This document shows positions 62,646 through 64,000 of a DNA stretch of 64,000 bases, one piece after another. This stretch comes from Emydura subglobosa. Its lineage: Eukaryota > Chordata > Testudines > Chelidae. A program made the translations under genes and the position numbers. Where the stretch lies: assembly GCA_007922225.1 (NCBI GenBank), contig ML679973.1, positions 1,740,033 through 1,804,032 of the forward strand, read 5' to 3'. Numbering within the stretch: position 1 is the first letter of the stretch; every line of letters starts with the position of its first letter. The notes beneath the pieces are model-generated. The model was not told the DNA's origin, made no database searches, and saw only the letters and a list, made by a program, of their open reading frames with translations.

Positions 62646-64000
62646 CATTAAAATTCTGGTTTAGGATTATTAGAAGCAATTTGCTCACAATTTAAATTGT
62701 TGTTTCTACACAGAAACGGTTGTGTCCAAATCCACACCATTTTATCAGGAAAATAATCAGAAATTTCTCCACAATGGGAGGGACTTGGACCTGCCAGTAA
62801 GTGAAGGCAACTTAGATTAACCAAGATGTCCACCACTAGACACTGATTAGGCGCATTACAATTTTTCAGTTGTCACCCATCTAGCCATGCAGTCATATAT
62901 GAAGATGTTTCTCAGTGGTACAAAAATACCGCTCACTTACGGGCTTTGAATTGTTCAAATTGAGTTAGTCATTCTTATAAATGACCTATAAAAGAAAACA
63001 AAAATGTGTCCTTTTTGTTTCTTAATGATGTATGCAGAAGGCCCCACAGGTATTTTTTTAATGTTTTTTTCGTGCTTGTTTTTTACATTAGAAATTCAGC
63101 TCTCATCTGCTGTATTTTTCCTAGGGGACAGCATGGATGGCTGGAGAACTCATATGGTTACAAATGACATCAGAGGTACCAGGAAGATAAACCTGATTAA
63201 TTGGCCGGGGCAGTGATTTTTATTCAACCTGTTTAAAACACTCTCTTGTTTTTTGTTGACACTTATTTAATTCAAATGCCTAACAAAGGTTGGTAAAATA
63301 TTTTTGTTAAAAATTCTATGCTATACTCCATCAGCTAAGATTGGAGGCTCCCTATCTATTTCTCCCTCTTTCAAAGGGGGATCTCCAGCAAAATCAGGAA
63401 AGACAAGACAATTCTTGATATTCCTAGGGTTTTGTTGTTTTGGTTTCTTTCTTTTGATTGGGTTGTTTTGTTAAGAGAGATTTCAGAGCTCTGAGATATC
63501 AGAGCGTACAAATTCTGCATTAATGTTGCAGCGCAGCATGTATGGACTGCAGCTACACTGCATTATTTTGCTTTAGTTCTATGTGGGTTTGGGGTTCAAC
63601 GTTCCTCCCTTTAAGTCGAAAAGAAACACTATCTAAGTATACTCTTAAAATAGAAATATTTTTCATACCAGTAAAATAAAAAGGAAGGGGACAAGAGAAG
63701 AACTCCTGGCATGTTGGAGAAATGGACTGTGAACAGAATGGTTCTAACGTTCTCTGAGAGGTGTCATTGAGATTTTTCTGAGAAGCCAAAAAACGTGCTT
63801 GGGACAGGAAGAGTGCTTCTTATGAAGATATCTCTCTAATGTAATTTGGCTTTATTAAATTTAAGGTTTTACTACTGTTTCCAGAAAGAATGCTGCTTGC
63901 TTTCCTTGTTTGCATGTAAGAGTACTGATTTTTCCTTTATATTTCTTTTTTGTTGTTGTTCCTTTTGCTTGTATACAGTGTTCCACAGCTGAGCTAACAG
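62646..64000. other. Right edge, intergenic, unrecognised
   Basis: AT-rich. Open frames at 63004-63216 (plus) and 63553-63789 (minus) have no domain. No exon of a neighbouring gene was recognised. Confidence 0.4.

Noticed and set aside
62646..64000. Start of a neighbouring gene at the right edge
   Set aside because: No exon with splice borders or a known domain was recognised; the open frames present are short and unlike known proteins.

Overview
This is a vertebrate nuclear window, and a turtle is the best guess. It holds one split protein-coding gene in a dense background of CR1 LINE fragments, MIR-like SINEs, small inverted-repeat DNA elements whose ends read like 'tctacact', DIRS-like retroelements and Ty3/gypsy retroelements. 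That mixture, with CR1 dominating and no Alu or L1, is what is known of turtle genomes. The species is inferred, not proved.

The gene is WARS2, mitochondrial tryptophanyl-tRNA synthetase, on the + strand. Six coding exons (9330-9392, 34124-34381, 49151-49231, 54095-54180, 57763-57881, 59586-60034) have GT/AG borders and join without a frameshift into 1056 nt, or 351 residues. The HIGH-type motif HLGN is in exon 2, the GEDQ segment in exon 5 and KMSKS in exon 6. Intron 1 is about 24.7 kb and intron 2 about 14.8 kb. The start lies in a CpG island (about 8560-9800) with GC boxes, an inverted CCAAT box, an NRF-1-like site and an ERR/DR1-like site. The first AATAAA after the stop is at 60535.

Layout. 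1-8560: intergenic, with CR1 fragments, MIR-like SINEs, an LTR-like minus-strand repeat (about 4100-5375) and a foldback element with tRNA-like cores (about 6240-7340). 8560-9800: CpG island and exon 1. Intron 1: MITE copies, two foldback elements, a decayed DIRS-like element (about 28340-31640) and CR1 pieces up to the edge of exon 2. Intron 2: a DIRS-like reverse-transcriptase fragment (about 40300-40930) and a Ty3/gypsy remnant in which integrase precedes the start of RT (about 42940-43665). Intron 3: an LTR retrotransposon with both LTRs (49925-53148) and the order gag, integrase, RT/RNase H, plus a CR1 fragment. Introns 4 and 5: CR1 fragments and a MITE. 60035-64000: 3' UTR, a long CR1 3' portion, then unrecognised sequence.

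I see no second host gene, structural RNA gene, CRISPR or operon-like system. The most interesting signal is the pair of Ty3/gypsy-type remnants with integrase upstream of RT, the order known for the Gmr1-like group. Next are the DIRS-like remains and several nested or palindromic elements.
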